From: Deltaproteobacteria bacterium UBA5756
GTDB taxonomy: Bacteria > Desulfobacterota > Syntrophorhabdia > Syntrophorhabdales > Syntrophorhabdaceae
Direction of reading: 5' to 3'
NCBI GenBank assembly: GCA_002418985.1
Contig: DIFE01000088.1
Span: 9,436 to 14,525 of the forward strand
DNA length: 5,090 nucleotides
Shown: piece by piece, positions 4,740 through 5,090 of the stretch
Numbering within the stretch: the first letter of the stretch is position 1
Layout of the letters: the number at the start of each line of letters is the position of its first letter
Notes under the pieces: model-generated
What the model saw: the letters and a program-made list of their open reading frames with translations, nothing else
What the model was told of the DNA's origin: nothing
The model's database searches: none
Translations under genes and position numbers: made by a program

Positions 4740-5006
4740 GTGGCCGGTGCACTGTTGATCTCGGCGCCCCTCATCCTGGTGAAGAAATTTACAGGTCAAC
4801 ATCCGGTTCCAAATGGGAAGGAACTTAGCCGGTGCAATCCCTGCCCATTCAATTCCATCAACAGATCCGCATACGATATCGCGATGGCTGAAGCCCCTTC
4901 TCTCTTGACCTCGCCGGAATCAGCCGTATTTCTGCCCCTCAGGATTGTCCCGCGTGCCACCGTTCCCGAAGACCCTCCCGGTTTGTCGCCCCCTCTGCGA
5001 TGTTAG
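4740..5006 (+). CDS. Small membrane-anchored protein with CNPC motif, unknown function, start uncertain
   Basis: The frame encodes an N-terminal membrane segment (GALLISAPLILV), then a polar, presumably periplasmic region with the CxxC motif C32-N-P-C35 and a Pro-rich tail ending DPPGLSPPLRC. From the GTG at 4740 it is 88 residues, but that start lies inside the hydrophobic segment and has no ribosome-binding site. The frame stays open back to 4680, and the extra residues (SARRRHNPLWCTIALIV) look like the basic front of a signal anchor. No ATG, GTG or TTG occurs there, only ATA codons at 4683 and 4686 and CTG at 4716. The true start may be non-standard or mutated. Small exported proteins with Pro-rich tails are sometimes encoded before metal-efflux genes, but I do not recognise a family. 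It follows the VKOR-like gene closely, so its CxxC is a candidate partner site (inference). Confidence 0.45.
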   Translation: MAGALLISAPLILVKKFTGQHPVPNGKELSRCNPCPFNSINRSAYDIAMAEAPSLLTSPESAVFLPLRIVPRATVPEDPPGLSPPLRC

Positions 5007-5030
5007 ACATCTTCTCGTTTCCCCTATACG
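5004..5030 (+). promoter_or_regulatory. Weak candidate promoter before the last gene
   Basis: TAGACA (5004-5009), five of six -35 matches, overlaps the preceding stop codon and is followed after 15 bases by TATACG (5025-5030). The spacer is short, so the element is only suggestive. It could give the downstream gene its own transcription. Confidence 0.2.
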
Positions 5031-5060
5031 AAGGAAAAACATCACGAGGAGGACAGTACA

Positions 5061-5090
5061 ATGGGATATCTAGTGTCCGTCCGGAAACCC
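5061..5090 (+). CDS. 5' end of an unidentified gene, cut by the window edge
   Basis: An ATG at 5061 follows an excellent ribosome-binding site, GAGGAGGA (5046-5053), at 7-base spacing. Only ten codons (MGYLVSVRKP) are visible, too few for identification. The last 20 bases, from TAGTGTCCGT, have the look of a mobile-element end, so the gene may be interrupted here rather than simply continuing; this cannot be decided from the window. Confidence 0.4.
   Translation, partial: MGYLVSVRKP

Noticed and set aside
4604..4828. 74-codon frame from the GTG/ATG region at the end of the VKOR-like gene
   Set aside because: It overlaps the VKOR-like coding end out of frame, lacks a ribosome-binding site and gives a low-complexity, non-hydrophobic product; the adjacent frame with a membrane anchor is the better reading.

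Overview
The window reads as an arsenic-resistance and thiol-redox island from a mesophilic, fairly GC-rich, probably anaerobic bacterium. The mix of genes (ACR3, a DUF318/ArsP-type permease, a small 'redox-active disulfide' thioredoxin, CcdA and a VKOR-like protein) recalls Desulfobacterota (Geobacter, Syntrophobacter or Syntrophorhabdus relatives). That placement is inference from gene content, not a marker-based assignment. Every convincing gene is on the + strand, and no RNA gene or CRISPR array was seen.

Layout. Positions 3-455 hold the 3' end of an ACR3 arsenite exporter. A short intergenic stretch (456-632) contains a strong Shine-Dalgarno sequence with no start codon after it and a small hydrophobic reading frame. 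An exported thioredoxin-fold protein (633-1094) overlaps a six-helix CcdA electron transporter (1091-1795) by 4 bp. After about 130 bp with a TTGACA box and an inverted repeat come arsR (1927-2247), an ArsP-type permease (2272-3561) and a 76-residue cytosolic thioredoxin-like protein with a CAKC active site (3626-3856). These three look like one regulated unit. Then follow a start-less coding remnant (about 3858-3944), a 45-residue candidate lipoprotein (3984-4121), a VKOR-like membrane protein (4135-4686), a small membrane-anchored protein with a CNPC motif and an unclear start (4740-5006), and the first ten codons of another gene (5061-5090).

How the genes may work together. ArsR would sense trivalent arsenic (or antimony, or methylated arsenic) and derepress the permease and its small thioredoxin. 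ACR3 exports inorganic arsenite, while ArsP-family permeases export trivalent organoarsenicals, so the island may handle both forms. CcdA normally carries electrons from the cytoplasm to an exported thioredoxin-fold protein, which fits the thioredoxin encoded just before it. The VKOR-like protein normally does the opposite job of making disulfides. Reductive and oxidative membrane thiol systems next to arsenic permeases, with several small cysteine-bearing exported proteins between them, are the most unusual aspect of the window. No dedicated arsenate reductase (ArsC) or methyltransferase (ArsM) is visible here.
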